From Monomorium pharaonis (Eukaryota; Arthropoda; Insecta; Hymenoptera; Formicidae): a stretch of DNA of 64,000 nt. Shown here piece after piece: positions 23,401 through 35,712 of this stretch. The notes under the pieces are model-generated. The model had not been told where the DNA came from. It saw nothing but the letters and a program-made list of their open reading frames with translations, and ran no database searches. The DNA lies in contig NC_050468.1 of the NCBI RefSeq assembly GCF_013373865.1, forward strand, positions 7,254,510 to 7,318,509. The letters run 5' to 3'. Every line of letters begins with the position of its first letter. Positions within the stretch are counted from its first letter, which is position 1. A program made the translations under genes and the position numbers.

Positions 23401-26400
23401 TTCTCTCATCCGTCTCCGTTTTCACGGTTGTATTGTAGCAAAATGAAGACGTCGATTTGAGCGAGCGGACACTACGCGAATACCGCAGATTACCATGAAA
23501 AATGGCCGACCAAAATTGCCTCGTGTCTTCTTAATGGTTCTCACGCTAATTACCTCGGTGTGGGATCCTGCTCTTTCATTGTTCTCGCCGTTTTTACGTC
23601 GGCAGGGGTTCGGGAAGAACCCACGGTTCTTTTTATGATTTAATTTCAAGCGATACACCAGAGAGAAATTTCCCGACCATGTATTGTTTCACGCCCGCAC
23701 AATATATAAAGGAAAGCGCAAATATAAGAATCCGACAACAACGGAGAAGTAGATTCTTAAGTGAAATTAGTCTGACGTGAAGTTGAGTTAATCTCTCGTC
23801 TGTTATTCATCGTACGCTTGCGAGAGAAAAATGAAATATCTAACGTTTTTTATCTCTTCTTAAATACAATTATCAGTTTTGACTATTTTACATTTGCATT
23901 TGAAAGAAAAAAGCATGACATTTAAACTTAAAGTTATTGCATAAAGAATTTACTAATAGCTAGTCTGGCTCTTTTATCTTTACGTATACAATTTGCATTA
24001 TTTTCATTCAGCTTTCTTTTTCACCGTTGTTCTTGTTACAATATTTCAAAACTTTCCGATTCGCTGGATTATCGCGAAACGAACGTCACTCCTGTCATGT
24101 TTCGGTACAATGATTACGCCACGGACGTTTGGTTCTTGAAGCTCTCCGAGCAGCAGGATCCATTCCGCTTTCGCATGCACGCACAGCGGGTCTGCATTAT
24201 TGCGGCTTATCCGGTATTACGCTTATGTGACGCCAGTAACATCGCAGCCTTAAGCGCGCACGATGTATCGAACACGGAATTACCCCATGAATTCGCCCCC
24301 ATCTCCTTCTCCCATGGAAATTCTGTATACAATGCTCCAAGGCCTCCACCTACCACCTAAACATCCTTGCCAGTAATTTCGACTCGAGGAATATGTAGAT
24401 ATTTTTTTTCAATTTCTTATTCTATCTGCCATTCTCACATCAGTATTATATCCTTGAATACTTCTTATTTCTATTGAATGTTATTATTTATCTTTTCTGT
24501 ACAAACACATATGGTATTAGAATACGTTGATTTGAATTAAAATAAAAATTCTTTTCTTATATAAAATAATATTAAAAAATAAAGAAAGTATTTTAATGTG
24601 TATAAATAAATAACAAAACATAAATATAATATTGTAAAATATAAAATTTAGGTACCGATAAAATAATGTCATTCTTTCATTGTACAAGAATATATGTACA
24701 GTTGAATTCTTAACTTATGCACACATAATAATTTAAAAGTATTGTGCACAGTAAATATTTTACAAGTCCGGCAACTTTTCTTTCTAACATTTTTACATTT
24801 AGCAAAAATCGCCTTTCTTCAAATTATTTAATATTTAGTTATTTATTTTTTATTTTAATCTTTATTTCCCAATCTCTATTACTACTTATTGTTTTGCACT
24901 TTGGAATTTTCCTCAAGAATTCTTTATTAGATGTACTAATCGCCTACATATTGGAGAAACTTGAGAATGATGTCACGATATTCCGTAGACCATTTTCATT
25001 GCTGCATTCCAATGCTTGTTCCAAGAGGCACGCATGAAATTCATTTATTCACTCATAGTTGGGATAGGTCACTCAGAGACGTGATCGAGTCGATGGGTTC
25101 ATTAGAATCGCCATTGCCCCATTAGATTTGCCATGAAAGTCAATTGAAGAGGGCTATTGAAATATTGAAGATGCTTCACTTCCTTTCTTATAGCATATTT
25201 GAAATATTCACCAATTTAAAAGACTAATAAGAATAAGATTAAAAAATTATAAGTAATATAAAAATTAATATATTGTTATAAAAATTTGCGTGCATTATGT
25301 AATCAACGCAATCGAAATTTTTTTAATTTAAAATTTCATTGACATGACGTAGTCTATTCTATCTTTTTTATGCTGCTGTATGAAGTCTAATTATTTTCTC
25401 TCATTTATTTATAGTAAATACAACAAATAGTATTTTAAGATGTAAAAATAGAATGCAAAAGTAAAAATTTATGAAATAGAATTTTATACAAAATTTCGCG
25501 TGTTTAAATGATATACAAACATTTTTGTATAAATTATAAAAAAATAATATATTCTTTATTACACAATAAGCCTTTAACTCATTTCAAAATTTATAAATCT
25601 CAAAATAAATTAAATTTTAAATTAGGCTCGATGCAAAATACTCTTTCAGCATGCGTTTAAATCAATGTTATATTTTGTCTAATATTTAATACAATATAAA
25701 ATTTCTTTTATTTGTAACATTGTTTATTACGTTTTTTTTTTTGCTAAATCTGCAATACAGTGACAAGCTTTTAATTGATAATTTTATTTATCGAGCGTTA
25801 CACACTTCGAGAGGTCGGCGCATGCGACGTTTATTAATCAGTAAAAATGAAGCCCAACTTTATATCGTTATCGACAACAATCGTTGCCTGCATCTCGCTG
25901 GTTAATGATATAATCTCGTTATGTAACAACGTGATATGCCTGCGAATTCGACTGGACCGACGCAGACAGCAGCTCTGCTGATTGCGAACGTACTTCTCGC
26001 ATTCTAACAGCACTCGTACTCTCTGCGACGTTTGCTCAGTATCTCACCTTCTCCTTTTTTCCTCCGATGTTTTTGCTTTCTCTTGTTTTTTACCTGATAC
26101 GACCCCGCGCTCATCAGTCGACACACGTGTTAGACAGTTGAGCCGACTCTCGCAACAGCTTTTTTCCTCACGTTTAGCTGTTAAAAAAAATTAACTGATA
26201 ACTTAGTTCTTAAAATTACATGACTTTTTTTAGGTTTAGATGTATTGATATTGTTTGAAAAACTTTGTTCTACTTATATATATATATAGATAACATATAC
26301 TTTGCACAAATATTAACTATTTTCTTTCTAAAATTCTTTTACAAAATATATGTATAACATATAGTTCTAGCTAAACGTTATTCCACTTAGAAAATCCCTG

Positions 26401-29400
26401 AGCTCTAAACTAATTACTGTATTTTTAACAGTAATTAGTGGACTGTTGCATTTAATAAAATAAAATATACGCATGATTCAAACTTTACAAAAGACAGACA
26501 TAAGTATTTTTAAAAAGCTAAAACTTTAAGCTCTGTTCTTATCGCATCATATAATCGCTGACTTTATGAAGGAAGGAGAATACAGTACTTTTTTAAGACT
26601 TTGAAGAAGCGCTTTCTGCTGTTGAGTGCGCGTCTTTCGTGAGTTTAACGAGTCCCGCAGTCGTCTCATTTCTCGGATGTGCATCCGCGTGGTAAAGGAA
26701 GCTTCCGTAAAAAAATTGATTGTCTGTTATCGGACTTTTACGATCCTTTAATTGCGATTTCGTGACGCGGGTTTCGCAACGGTAGTTTATCATCGATTGC
26801 GTTATTAATCGCTACAACGTAACGTCGTAATCTAGGAAAGACCGGAAACAATTGCTTCGCGGTTGAACGTGTACGCGCAACAAGTCGCGTCCGATAAGTC
26901 ATAGCCAGAGCGGGAGTGTCTATGTCGTTCCCGGTAATAAACATATCTGTATCGAGATGGTGGTCGTACGTGTGAACGGCTACAACCACATCCGCTCGAG
27001 GTGTGCGGTATAGAATTTCCAATATTGGATACACTCGCGCCGTATGAAAGCGGATGATATCTATCACGACATCTTCGCCGTGCGATCGATATAGCGTAGT
27101 AATTGTCATCTTTTATCTTCCAAAAATCATCGGTTGTGCATACATTTATATAGCACATTATTATAACTAACTCTTGAAGGAAACAAAGTTATTATTTTCC
27201 CCCATTTCGTTTACTCTCTGTTTTGTTTATGTATCCTTAAAACAAAAGTCGTAAATATTACTTTATTCTTTATATATTAGATATAAAGATATTTATAACA
27301 AAATATATATACATAGAAAGAAAAATTTCACTAAAGCATTTAAAAATTTAGTTAGATCTGAAAGTAATTTTGTTGGACCATCAAACTAATTATGTAGAAC
27401 AATATAATTGTGCAGTATCAAGAATGAGTGATGATGCAAAAAGTTTGGACATTTTGGTAACCGGTTTAAGCAACCTACATAATAATTGTAATGGCCTAAC
27501 AAAACTATCTTCAGATCTATGTTTAGCTAAATTTTTAGATTCTTTAACAAAATTGTTCTTTCCATATATGTATCTCTATTTAAGATTGCATCTATATTCA
27601 CACGGCCGTTCTCTGAACGTAAAAACTCGTGCAGTCTCTTTTAACGAGAGTGGATAATGAGAATAGTAAGACGAAACAAAGGCTTTGTCGTCGTACCGCG
27701 AAAAGAGGCGGGCAAAATATGAAGGTCCGGGTTGAGCAAAAGAAATTTCAAGCGAGAAAAATGATACTTTTCATACCGGAAAATAAAATGAGTCATTCAA
27801 TGAAGCGGTGGTAGTGTCGGCGTAACGAGTCGGGATAAAAGCGGAATGAGAGGTCGTGGTTCTGAGCCTTCTTCTTCCGTTGTCCCTCGCCTCATGTAGT
27901 TGCCGTTCTCTTCTTGTCGGATCTTTCTTTTCTTCCTCCCTATCCGACAAATGGATGGGATAAATTGCGCTCTTGGCACTCTTGACTTTTAAACCCGCTA
28001 GGCGGATCTGTCCAACTATACTTACTTTTAAATGTCTTTCCTGACTGGGATTCCAGCGGTGTCGACAACGATTGCCGACGCTCTTCAGCGACGTCGTACT
28101 GACGACGCGGGTAATGACGCGACGCCTCACGGATTAAGCCGTTCGAGGCTTACGAGCCGGTGATTATATGACGCCTGCGCGATCATCGGATGGGCAATTA
28201 CATCTCCGCAATGACCGCCGTTGCCTGTAAACTCGTCGATTTGCCGCGGTCGTATGATGCGAAATGTTCTTTCGTATATACGGAAGATCAAAAGGATCAG
28301 AAATGAGACCAAGGATTACGTAGAAACCTGACAGGCTTGATAATTACATTGTCTAATATGCGACTTGACAATGAAGTAATAAACTAATAAAATTTTATTC
28401 AAAGAAATTATATATATATATATATTATCAAAATAGTGCCACTAAAGTAAAAATGTAATTTGCGTAATTGCATATCGACTAATTGAGGGATTTGACTAAT
28501 ATAACTTAAAAATTTTTGAAATAGATAGAATAGCTGTATGTAATTTTTAGTTGCATAAGATTAATTTGCAAAAATCAACGTGAAATTAGAGTTACGAGCA
28601 ATCCAAATAATTTGATTACCTAATCGTAGACTCCAAAATAGGTTATTCTTAAATTTCTTTTAATTTGTAAAAATATTTATCTTAATACTTCTCTTAAGAT
28701 TTATTTAATGTTAAAATATTATCTTGTAACATATCACATATACGGTTACATTCCACGATGATCCATATGATTTATATTCTATTATGCATAAGCTTTTAAT
28801 AACTCTAAAGGAAGGTTACACATTATAAGAATAGAATAAATAACTATGATATAATAAGAAAAATGAATATGAGAGAAAGAGAGAGAGAGAGAGAGATATG
28901 TTGTAAAATAGAAGTTTAAAATTAAAAATTTAAATGTTAAATTTAGCATCTCATAAATTTCGAGAATAATGATAATGATCTATGAATAATAATTCATATG
29001 ATGCATACTTAGGTGATTATGTTACAAGGTATATGCGAAACGAGGAAGTTTGCGCACAGCAAGACAATTTCATCCAACGATTATCAATTCGCAACACGTT
29101 GCCGTGACGTGACGGACGCTTAAAGAACGCTATTGTCCTGCGCGGTTGGTCCACGAGCAAGCTAGGATTTAATAATGTTGAGAGTCAAGCTAGACGTTGT
29201 GCACACATCGGGATTGGTACACACAGCTTTCGGGCGTCTTCAATATCTAAGCAGCTCAGGGACAGTATTGTCTAGGGTCTAGGGCAAGGACGTGGTCCCG
29301 TTTGCTTTACTTTATAACTGTCTCGACAATGACGAGCATTATGCGCTGACCAATAGCTTCTGTTGGAGGCTATACACTTGCAAAGAAAGTGTATTTTGCG

Positions 29401-30891
29401 GACAAGTGTATTTGTGCTCTGTTATTTTTATGTAGAGCTCGATACAAAAATTTGATTTTGATTTAATCCTACTGCAGTATTCTTTTGATCTGTTAATATT
29501 AAAATTTTATAAAATTCTCTAAATTTTACTTTTTACTATTCTAAATTATAACACACACAAAATTATTTTAATTATTTGAAGATTTCGCGGTAGTTTGGAG
29601 AATACGTAAAGAAATAGTACTATTCTCCGGTGGTCGATTTTAATAAAACGTTATGATCTTTCGGTTTGACGGACGACTAATTTGGAAACAGTTTAACGCG
29701 AAATTTGACGAAAAAAATGAGGAAGTGCGACGGATGGATGAAGGAAGGAATGCTCATGTCTTCGTCGTCCTCGGCACCATGGCATCCAAGAGTCGGCTGG
29801 GCGAACGAGTACGAGTTCTATTCCAATTCCAGTAAGTTAATTGGAATTGTTTGCTGCAGACACCGCGAGCCGCTTGCCCTCGCGCCCTTCTGAATCCTAT
29901 ACCTCAAGCAGCACTTTCCTTTGTCCCTCCCCTCTGCTGCTATCGTAGCATCAGCATGAAACTCACACCGGAGCTGCATCGTCGCGTTCATACAGCCCCT
30001 GACATCCTAAGAGGAATTAATTTCTACTATCCACCCGGTACTCGTTATAAACGTTTTGTTAAAATGCTTGCCGTCGTTCTATTGAGTTATCCGAAATCTA
30101 TCTTATCAGAAAAACGCGTAACATCTTTATCACTTTCATGATAAAATCTGTTTAACTAATTATTGAAACGTTGAAGATTTAATAGCTTAAAATTACTACT
30201 ATTAATTTTTATAACTAACAAAAATAGCTATTATAGCTGATATAAATTACATAATCTATGGATTTGTTGATGATTATTAAAGATTAAAATTGTTAATATA
30301 AACATAGGATTTATGACATTATGATTTTATTGATAAAATTATTTATCTGTAACATTTTTCGAACAGTTTAGATCACATTTATCAGATCATGTATATTTAA
30401 ACAGATTTTTATCGGATATTTTTTTATTATGTCGATTATAGTAGCTCTAATTTTTTCATTTCTTAGAAAAGTTATCGCATTTATTCGCTGAAATCTGGCG
30501 ATGAATTATTCGTTCGTATTAGGCAAATGACGCGAATCGTTTAGATGGCACTGAGTGTGCGAAAGAGGATAGCAATGAATTCTGCATATCGCCGTTTTTG
30601 CACTTTCTATTTTGAAATTCCGTTGGTACAATCTCATTATCTATAAATATAAGATCAGCATAGAACGATAAAAGAAACCTACTCTTCAAATATCATATTA
30701 ATGATACCATATATACTTTGTTTATAACAAATGGATAATTCTCTAAAATAATTTTAACCTTTTGCAATAAATATTGGTACTGTCAATATAGTTTTGATTT
30801 TTCTAGGACGATTGTATGTATGCGAATAATATTATAAATGTTATATCTCACACTTACACTTATTGATATTTAATGGTTTGGACATTCTTAT
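20451..30891. other. Intergenic or intronic DNA, no firm gene
   Basis: Long AT-rich stretches alternate with moderately complex ones (about 21880-22200, 22680-22970, 23300-23700, 24060-24360, 25800-26200, 26600-27160, 27600-28320 and 29020-29350). ORFs of 60-123 codons are present but overlap each other and show no recognisable domain. A GA microsatellite lies at about 28871-28896. The only stretch I would look at again for coding is near 29750. No RNA gene was recognised. Confidence 0.45.
29750..29831 (+). CDS. Candidate coding first exon, uncertain
   Basis: An open frame with ATG codons at 29750 and 29756 reads MLMSSSSSAPWHP and then VGWANEYEFYSNS. It ends in a strong donor-like sequence, CCA|GTAAGT (GT at 29832-29833). 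The composition looks more protein-like than neighbouring frames. No downstream partner exon or homolog is recognised and the frame is short, so it may be chance. Confidence 0.15.
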
Positions 30892-31093
30892 TTAACACTA
30901 GGTTTATCTGAACAGACACACATCATTTTAATGCGTGAACGAAACATTTTTTTAAGAAACATTTTACTTTATAGAAGACTTTGAATAAAATGAATTTCGA
31001 TATATATATATTTGTCTCATTAAACGGATAAAAGTCAGCATAAGTGAACTTCGAAATGTGTCAAAATGACGCGTTCTATAAACCTAGTGTTAA
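30892..31093. mobile_element. piggyBac-like MITE with TTAA target sites
   Basis: The left end is TTAACACTAGGTTTAT and the right end is ATAAACCTAGTGTTAA. This gives perfect terminal inverted repeats of at least 12 bp directly inside TTAA tetranucleotides (30892-30895 and 31090-31093). TTAA duplication is the hallmark of piggyBac transposons. The element is about 194 bp between the TTAAs and has no coding capacity. Confidence 0.88.
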
Positions 31094-31561
31094 ATAAGAA
31101 AGTAAGATAAATCTTTCGCGTTATTGAAATGAGAGATAATTGTGAAGATAATGTTCTTGATAAAATTACTCACATAAGTATATTGTTTTCTATGAATAAT
31201 TTTGTTTATCAATCTTTACGCGATTATATCATGTCAGTTATGTAAAAGCTGAGTGATAATAGCTTTTAGACATTTAAACTTAATTGATAAAAAATTGATA
31301 AAAGAATGTAATGACTAAGTTAAAAATGAAAAATGAAAAATATACGTTTTACAACAACAATTAACAATTTATTATTTAATTTACATTTTAAAGCTTTAAA
31401 TTTTCGAAGTAAATTTCAAACGTCGAACATTTAAAGCTTCAGAATTTTAAGTTCTTTCGAATCTTCAAATATTTAAAATTGTCAAAAGTAATAGCCCAAC
31501 TGTAAATATTTATTTATATCTAAAAGTATATAAATAAAGGAAGAAAATTAAATGAGAATAA

Positions 31562-31589
31562 TTTATTATAATATGTATGTAAATTTATT
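31562..31589 (-). terminator. Poly(A) signals of the first G12-like gene
   Basis: Two AATAAA hexamers on the minus strand (31562-31567 and 31584-31589) lie about 120-150 bp beyond the stop codon at 31712. Either could direct 3' end formation. Confidence 0.45.
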
Positions 31590-31711
31590 CTTAATTATAA
31601 TACAAAAAAGTAATTATTAAGTTAGTAATCTTTATGTTACGTTATTACATTAAACGTATAACCTGTTTAAATTTCAAGTTGCAAATGTTTAGAATATTAT
31701 AAATACTAATT

Positions 31712-32965
31712 TTAGTATTTAGATTTAAGACCAATCATTCTTTCACTAAGTAACGCTAATCCTTCTATATCCAATCCTTTTTCTTTCGTTTTCGTGATAA
31801 ACTCTTTAGAAGTCTTATGAGCGATTAGATCAGTGATGATTTTCTTCATCTCCTTAGACATTATCTTTGCGATAAAATCAACAAAGACTTTTGAAGTCCT
31901 CATCTTCTCCTTGTAAAGGGCGTCAATTTTGTCCAAAGGAAGTACATTATAGAGATCCATGAGCATTCCTCGCATTCCATCACCGATTTTCTGCGTCTTA
32001 GTTAAAGATTTTAAAAAGTTTTGTATCTTAGGTGGCACATATTTTTCCATGCCGATAGCATGATGCAATTGTTGGATAGACTGAATAATAGGAAGTCCAG
32101 CCTTTTCTAAATACACCACGAGTGCTTGATGTTCCTTAAGAGCTTCAAGGTTACGCAACAGATTGTGGAAGTCTGGTGTGAGCATAAATAGTAAAGCATT
32201 TTGTACTTTTTCATCTTCATTTATATACTGGATTATTATATTGAAAAATTCCTCCATCGGAATAAGCTTTGCGAAATCCGCTAGTTCTTCCATTAATGTT
32301 TTAGAAGGAGAGCTTGGCACCTTGATGCCAAAGACGAGATATAAGATATCTCCTACAATTTTTAAATTTACTGATCGGGCCTCAAGACAACTTGCGATGT
32401 ACTGGACGGACTTAATTTTGCAAACCTTGTTAACAATTTTTTGGAAATTGTCAGACTTAAGTTCGTTAATGAAATTGACAAAGGCTGTTGAGGATTTTAA
32501 TTTATCCACATATATGCTAATAAAGACATCATAATCGATGTGTTTTTTTATGTCTTTGAAGAATCCTTTAAGTCCACCGGTCCTCGTCTTAGAGTATGTT
32601 TCAGAACTAGGTGGTACGAGTTCCTTGATTTTGAATGCCTTATTAATTTTATTCATAATTTCATAGATACCGATGCCTTCTTTATGCAGATAATTAAAAA
32701 GCTTGATTACTTCAGGAATGGCTTGGAAATCCACTAGCAGATCTTTCATTAAAGTACCTTTTGTTAGCTCTTTAAAAAAATCTAGTACTTCATGATCATA
32801 TATTATATAATCCACAGCAACGTTGACAATGTCTTCCACAGGGACTAAATCAAGAATATCTTGGAAATCCTCATGAAGAGGACCTTTGCCAAAATCCGGA
32901 AACTGATGAGCTTGTCCCAGACCAATAACCGCCAAAATGGCGAATAGTCCTAATGTGAACTTCAT
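31712..32965 (-). CDS. Secreted G12/Bla g 1-like protein, two allergen repeats
   Basis: The main coding exon gives 417 residues counted from ATGAAG at 32965. A splice acceptor (TTACAG) sits immediately before that ATG, so the further upstream in-frame Met is intronic. MKFTLGLFAILAVIGLGQA is a signal peptide with likely cleavage after GQA at residue 19. Two helical repeats follow (about residues 28-222 and 230-417), each starting with a D(I/F)xDLxP or DFxKLIP-type helix, passing a GG or GDGM(R/K)G linker, and ending in an (I/L)FGIKVP or IGLKS segment. This is the insect allergen-related repeat family, which includes mosquito midgut G12, cockroach Bla g 1 and nitrile-specifier-like proteins. 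Bla g 1 binds lipids in a helical capsule, so a midgut secreted lipid-binding or digestive role is inference. A close paralog lies divergently at 37851. The final ATG of its upstream exon (33680-33682) would add one Met in frame. Confidence 0.92.
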   Translation of the reverse strand: MKFTLGLFAILAVIGLGQAHQFPDFGKGPLHEDFQDILDLVPVEDIVNVAVDYIIYDHEVLDFFKELTKGTLMKDLLVDFQAIPEVIKLFNYLHKEGIGIYEIMNKINKAFKIKELVPPSSETYSKTRTGGLKGFFKDIKKHIDYDVFISIYVDKLKSSTAFVNFINELKSDNFQKIVNKVCKIKSVQYIASCLEARSVNLKIVGDILYLVFGIKVPSSPSKTLMEELADFAKLIPMEEFFNIIIQYINEDEKVQNALLFMLTPDFHNLLRNLEALKEHQALVVYLEKAGLPIIQSIQQLHHAIGMEKYVPPKIQNFLKSLTKTQKIGDGMRGMLMDLYNVLPLDKIDALYKEKMRTSKVFVDFIAKIMSKEMKKIITDLIAHKTSKEFITKTKEKGLDIEGLALLSERMIGLKSKY

Positions 32966-33679
32966 CTGTAAATTAATATTGAGTATATTACAATAAATTT
33001 TTAACAATTTACATACACAAAATGCTTATGTGTATCAGTATAAGATATTTATTAATATAAGGTTTATTATTTAATTAATATAAGTATCAATATAAAGATG
33101 GACGATGTTAATAATAATCATTACATGTGTCATTTTTTATTAATTATTTTGTTAAGTTTGCTTTACTCTAGCTCTTTTTTTTCTCTTTTTTATATTATTT
33201 TATATATCAACATAAACTAAAAATTTTTGTAAATTAGAAAAAAATTTAAATAAAAGTATACATAAAAGAAAAATTATACAGCTTTTATATATTTTTTCCT
33301 TTTTCTTCTTTTTGCTTAATTAAAAATTTTTTAACTAGAAATTTTTCTTAAAACTTTCCTGAATATTAATTTTAAAGTTATAAAAGTATAAATTTATAAG
33401 TTATAATATGAAAACAATACAGTGTAAAGGTACTAATACTAAATAAAATAAAAATGCAGAAATATATAATAATATATAATTAAAAGCTAAGAATTAAAAA
33501 TAAAAGACTCTATTAAGAACAAAATATAGTTACATTTTTATTGGTTAATGAAATCTATATTAAATTATAGATTGATCATTGAATGGATGAAATAAGGTAA
33601 ATATGGTAATTTGTATAATATAATATATAAATATGATAAAATTTTTAACTTAAGATTTGTAATACATTTTTTTACTTAC

Positions 33680-33705
33680 CATAGCAGCTGTAGATGCGTA
33701 CTAAT
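33680..33705 (-). other. First exon of the first G12-like gene, ending in ATG
   Basis: The minus strand reads GCTGCTATG|GTAAGT, with the donor GT at 33679-33678. The exon lies about 30-55 bp downstream of a TATA box. Its last three bases are ATG, in frame with ATGAAG of the next exon across a 714-bp intron, giving MMKFT at the N-terminus if used. An in-frame TAG upstream excludes a longer start. The transcription start near 33705 is estimated from TATA spacing. Confidence 0.65.
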
Positions 33706-33727
33706 AACCGTCAATAATTATCACACA

Positions 33728-33851
33728 TTTATATACTGGTAATATCAAACTTCATACGAAAGGATTAAAATACTAGATAAGAAACTGCTCAGAAAACTAA
33801 TCAGATTGAGATATTGATTCATGTGAAATGTTTTAAGTGTTATTTGATAAG
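33728..33851 (-). promoter_or_regulatory. TATA box and GATA sites of the first G12-like gene
   Basis: TATATAAA lies on the minus strand at 33728-33735, about 50 bp upstream of the first-exon donor. GATA-factor consensus sites lie just upstream: AGATAAG at 33775-33781 and TGATAAG at 33845-33851. GATA factors drive insect midgut genes, so gut expression is a reasonable inference that sequence alone does not prove. Confidence 0.6.
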
Positions 33852-34640
33852 CTTTATTACGAACATATACATATATTATTATTACAATATATTCAGTGTT
33901 TGTTATTTTTTAGATGTAAAATTTAATATTTATCCACAATATTAAGTTTACATTTTTTTTTATCTGTTTATTAATCATAATGTTACAACAAATTTTCAGA
34001 ACATGTACTTAAAACAATTTCTTATTGACAGTAACTTTTTATTTCTGTTAAATACAAATTATCCAAGATAACATTTAAAAAATTTATTTTAAGAAGATAT
34101 TTATTTATAAATTTGTAGTAACGCGGCAATCATTAAAAATAACAAAGGCAAAACATAAATTTGTTGTTGATATAATATTAGTTTATTATGTAATTTAAAA
34201 ATTAAAAATCCGATATTTCTTTATAATGCTACTATTCTCTTGTCTTAATAAAAAATAAAGGATAATCCGTATTTTTAAAAATATTAAATATTATATACAT
34301 GAAACATGAGATATGTAGAAAGCATTAATTATCAAAGTAATAAAAGTTCTAACGAGTATTGACTTCACTTTTTTTGCTAAATAACAATAATATTTTTATA
34401 GAGTTTATAATTAAAATAATAAAGTCAAATTAAAAGTAATATTAAAAAAAATAATAAATTTTTTATACTAAAAAGTAAAATAATGAATCTTACAGTAAAT
34501 TTATACTAACGTAATTGTTCTAATACAATAAAAAACTGTCTACAAATAAAATTTAATAAAAAATGTTTTGTTCTTTTGAACAGAAAAGTTGCATATAGCA
34601 AAGCAAATAATATAATATTTGATTATATTTTATATGTGCA
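33852..34640. other. Shared spacer between divergent G12-like promoters
   Basis: Very AT-rich DNA separates the two head-to-head promoters, with about 1 kb between the TATA boxes. No ORF, repeat array or transposon end was recognised. It could hold shared enhancer elements. Confidence 0.5.
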
Positions 34641-34644
34641 TTGA

Positions 34645-34752
34645 CTTATCACTAATTTATATGTTTCTGATATCGAAATTATCTTATCTAATTTCTCTAT
34701 TAAAATGATTTGTTCACAAGATTTAAGATAACAATGTTGGATATATATAAAA
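34645..34752 (+). promoter_or_regulatory. TATA box and GATA sites of the second G12-like gene
   Basis: ATATATATAAAAC at about 34741-34752 is a TATA box placed about 50 bp before the donor at 34804. Upstream are GATA-type sites: CTTATC at 34645-34650, ATCTTATCT at 34681-34689 and AGATAA at 34726-34731. The arrangement mirrors the promoter of the divergent paralog at 33728. Confidence 0.6.
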
Positions 34753-34772
34753 CAAAAGTAACTACCTTTAAG

Positions 34773-34803
34773 AATGCCACTGTATTCATCCGTAGCTGTC
34801 ATG
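34773..34803 (+). other. First exon of the second G12-like gene, ending in ATG
   Basis: The exon ends GCTGTCATG|GTAAGT, closely matching GCTGCTATG|GTAAGT of the divergent paralog, so it is a homologous first exon. The terminal ATG (34801-34803) is in frame with ATGAAG at 37851 across a 3047-bp intron. Another in-frame ATG at 34774 would add MPLYSSVAV, but it sits at the estimated transcription start and probably lies outside the mRNA or too close to its 5' end. Linking this exon to 37851 is inferred; it could instead be an orphan exon of a lost copy. Confidence 0.55.
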
Positions 34804-35429
34804 GTAAGTAAAAATAATAACTCAAATAAAAATATTAATGCTTATATGTCGACAATGGTTTAAATAAAATTAATTTTTTTTTTAAATATATAGATGTCTG
34901 TTTTACACAAAAGTTGCTGAATATACTGATCTAGTTTTTAAATCACACCTTTTCAATATTTTACATTTTTACTTTATGTAAGCAGAGAAAAATGAGTGCT
35001 AGTCAAAAATTTAATAGATTACATCGTATCTTATTTTAAAGTTATTCGTACTAATAACTTTAAAAAATTAGATATAAGTAATGTTAATTTTTAATTAACT
35101 TGTATATTTGATAATAATATAATTATGCAATTTTATATTATATATATTTATGTTTTAATAAAAAAAGCTTATGTTGTAGATTATTTTTTTATATTTATTG
35201 TATGTTTATATTTGTAATTATGAGGATTAAATTAAGATTTTTATAAAATTGTATAAAATATGTCATATCTATTTTATAAATCGTACTAAATTATAATAAT
35301 ACAAAATTGATAAGCGATAATAGTAAAATTAATAATTAATATGAATAAAAATAGATTAATTGCAAAAATGTATTCAATTTAGTTTTATTTAGGCATTCTT
35401 ATTTTTTTATTATTATTATTTATTAATTA

Positions 35430-35712
35430 CATTGTCTGACACTATTTTTGTAACACGAATGTGAATTTCCGACGTATTTTTGCCTGCTGAACCCGTCCGT
35501 TGTCAAAAGTTGGCTATTGCGTCACAATGTTGAAAAAAAAGGCGTGAAAACCCTCGAAATCGTCATTTTTAGTTCCTTTAACGCCGTTTTGCTCAAAATT
35601 ATGATGTGATAGCCAACTTTTGACAACAGATTTGTGTTCAGCAAGCAAAAATACATCGAAAATAACTATTCGCATTTGTGTTACAAAAAAAGTCAAACTT
35701 TGTCGGACAGTG
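35430..35712. mobile_element. Palindromic MITE with TTA target site, CACTG-type ends
   Basis: The ends are CATTGTCTGACA (left) and CACTGTCCGACA (right, reverse strand), and the two arms of about 130 bp are inverted copies sharing GTTGTCAAAAGTTGGCTAT. TTA occurs on each side (35427-35429 and 35713-35715), suggesting a 3-bp target duplication. CACTG-like ends with 3-bp duplications suggest a CACTA/CMC-type element; that class is inference. It sits in the proposed intron of the second G12-like gene. A short ORF across it is an artefact. Confidence 0.78.

Noticed and set aside
26593..27158. Minus-strand ORFs of 66-123 codons
   Set aside because: Two frames overlap heavily and neither resembles a known protein or has clear splice sites.
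32163..32737. Plus-strand ORFs across the first G12-like gene
   Set aside because: They are antisense shadows of a well-supported coding exon.
32966..33007. Upstream Met start for the first G12-like protein
   Set aside because: The codons lie in intron directly before a splice acceptor; the signal peptide begins at the ATG at 32965, and the same holds for the third paralog.
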